Shown: positions 63,789 through 64,000 of the stretch, piece after piece
Layout of the letters: each line of letters begins with the position of its first letter
Position numbering within the stretch: the first letter of the stretch is position 1
DNA from: Streptomyces sp. R41
Lineage (GTDB): Bacteria > Actinomycetota > Actinomycetes > Streptomycetales > Streptomycetaceae
Assembly (NCBI RefSeq): GCF_041053055.1
Contig: NZ_CP163443.1
Coordinates: 2,852,001 to 2,916,000 of the forward strand
Direction of reading: 5' to 3'
DNA: 64,000 nt
Position numbers and translations under genes: made by a program
Notes under the pieces: generated by a model
What the model was told of the DNA's origin: nothing
Database searches by the model: none
The model's input: only the letters and a program-made list of their open reading frames with translations

Positions 63789-64000
63789 CTACTGCGCCCC
63801 GTACACCGCCCCCGGAACCTCCGCCTCCGCGAGCAGCTTCAGCGTCGCCTCACCCGCCTCCGACGGCGTCCATCGCGCGCCCTTGTCCGCGGTCGGGCCC
63901 GGTCGCCAGCCCTCCATCACGGTGATCCGCCCACCCTCGGTCTCGAAGACCCGCCCGGTGACGCCCGCGCTCGCGGCCGACCCCAGCCAGACGACCAGCG
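63789..64000 (-). CDS. SDR family oxidoreductase, C-terminal part (truncated by window edge)
   Basis: The minus strand from the edge to the TAG at 63789-63791 encodes about 70 residues: LVVWLGSAASAGVTGRVFET, then EGGRITVMEGWRPGPTADKG and AEAEVPGAVYGAQ. The VTGRVFE-x-x-GG pattern is the C-terminal substrate-lid strand of FabG-like/HSD17B4-type short-chain dehydrogenases. The catalytic Ser-Tyr-Lys and NAD site would lie beyond the window. Confidence 0.7.
   Translation of the reverse strand, partial: LVVWLGSAASAGVTGRVFETEGGRITVMEGWRPGPTADKGARWTPSEAGEATLKLLAEAEVPGAVYGAQ

Overview
The window is about 70% GC, has G/C at most third codon positions and uses many GTG and TTG starts. With its Tat-dependent secreted enzymes, PAC2 protein, four-domain ribosomal S1, ANTAR regulator and DUF-type families, it is a Streptomyces (or very close actinomycete) chromosome. 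Positions 1 to about 38,000 look like conserved core: coaE, rpsA, polA, a complete branched-chain amino acid ABC transporter (livK-H-M-G-F), an ANTAR response regulator, tRNA-Leu(CAA) and pyruvate kinase, interleaved with secreted and membrane proteins. From about 37,400 rightwards the content becomes more accessory.

Layout. 1-5,000: partial acyltransferase, small membrane protein, TPR protein, coaE, PAC2 protein and a Tat-exported flavin amine oxidase. 5,000-17,000: secreted beta-helix protein, rpsA with a strong promoter and long leader, methyltransferase, HrpB helicase, DUF3068 protein, a 44-residue membrane peptide, a lytic transglycosylase with Ig-like tail, DUF4184 protein and a beta-lactamase-like serine hydrolase. 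17,000-30,600: polA, FdhF/YdeP oxidoreductase, hotdog thioesterase, the liv operon and the ANTAR regulator. 30,600-37,400: tRNA-Leu, an HTH plus LAGLIDADG protein, an alkylsulfatase gene that has lost its catalytic domain, pyk, a SIMPL protein and a secreted 5'-nucleotidase. 37,400-41,500: a decarboxylase, N-hydroxylase and SGNH-hydrolase operon of siderophore type. 41,800-46,500: pepN, a receiver-only regulator, chorismate mutase and an AraC regulator. 46,600-52,000: GH35 beta-galactosidase converging on a GH101 endo-alpha-N-acetylgalactosaminidase, a pair suited to mucin core-1 O-glycan breakdown. 52,000-64,000: a two-component system with a large minisatellite, a trypsin, a zinc metallopeptidase-like protein, an ankyrin protein, a divergent MFS/MarR pair with visible operators, a LuxR-type ATP-binding regulator that looks frameshifted, and a partial SDR gene.

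A window-wide oddity is that many genes end in short tandem duplications (14-35 bp units) that include or directly follow the stop codon. The clearest are a 32-bp unit present three times after the AraC gene, each copy keeping an ATG...TAG mini-frame, and a duplicated junction of two overlapping convergent stop codons after the 5'-nucleotidase. Other points of interest are two convergent pairs with long 3' overlaps, an operator-derived 15-bp array in front of the MFS gene and hexanucleotide-based repeats fused to a sensor kinase. Functions are read from motifs and family knowledge; no database search was possible.
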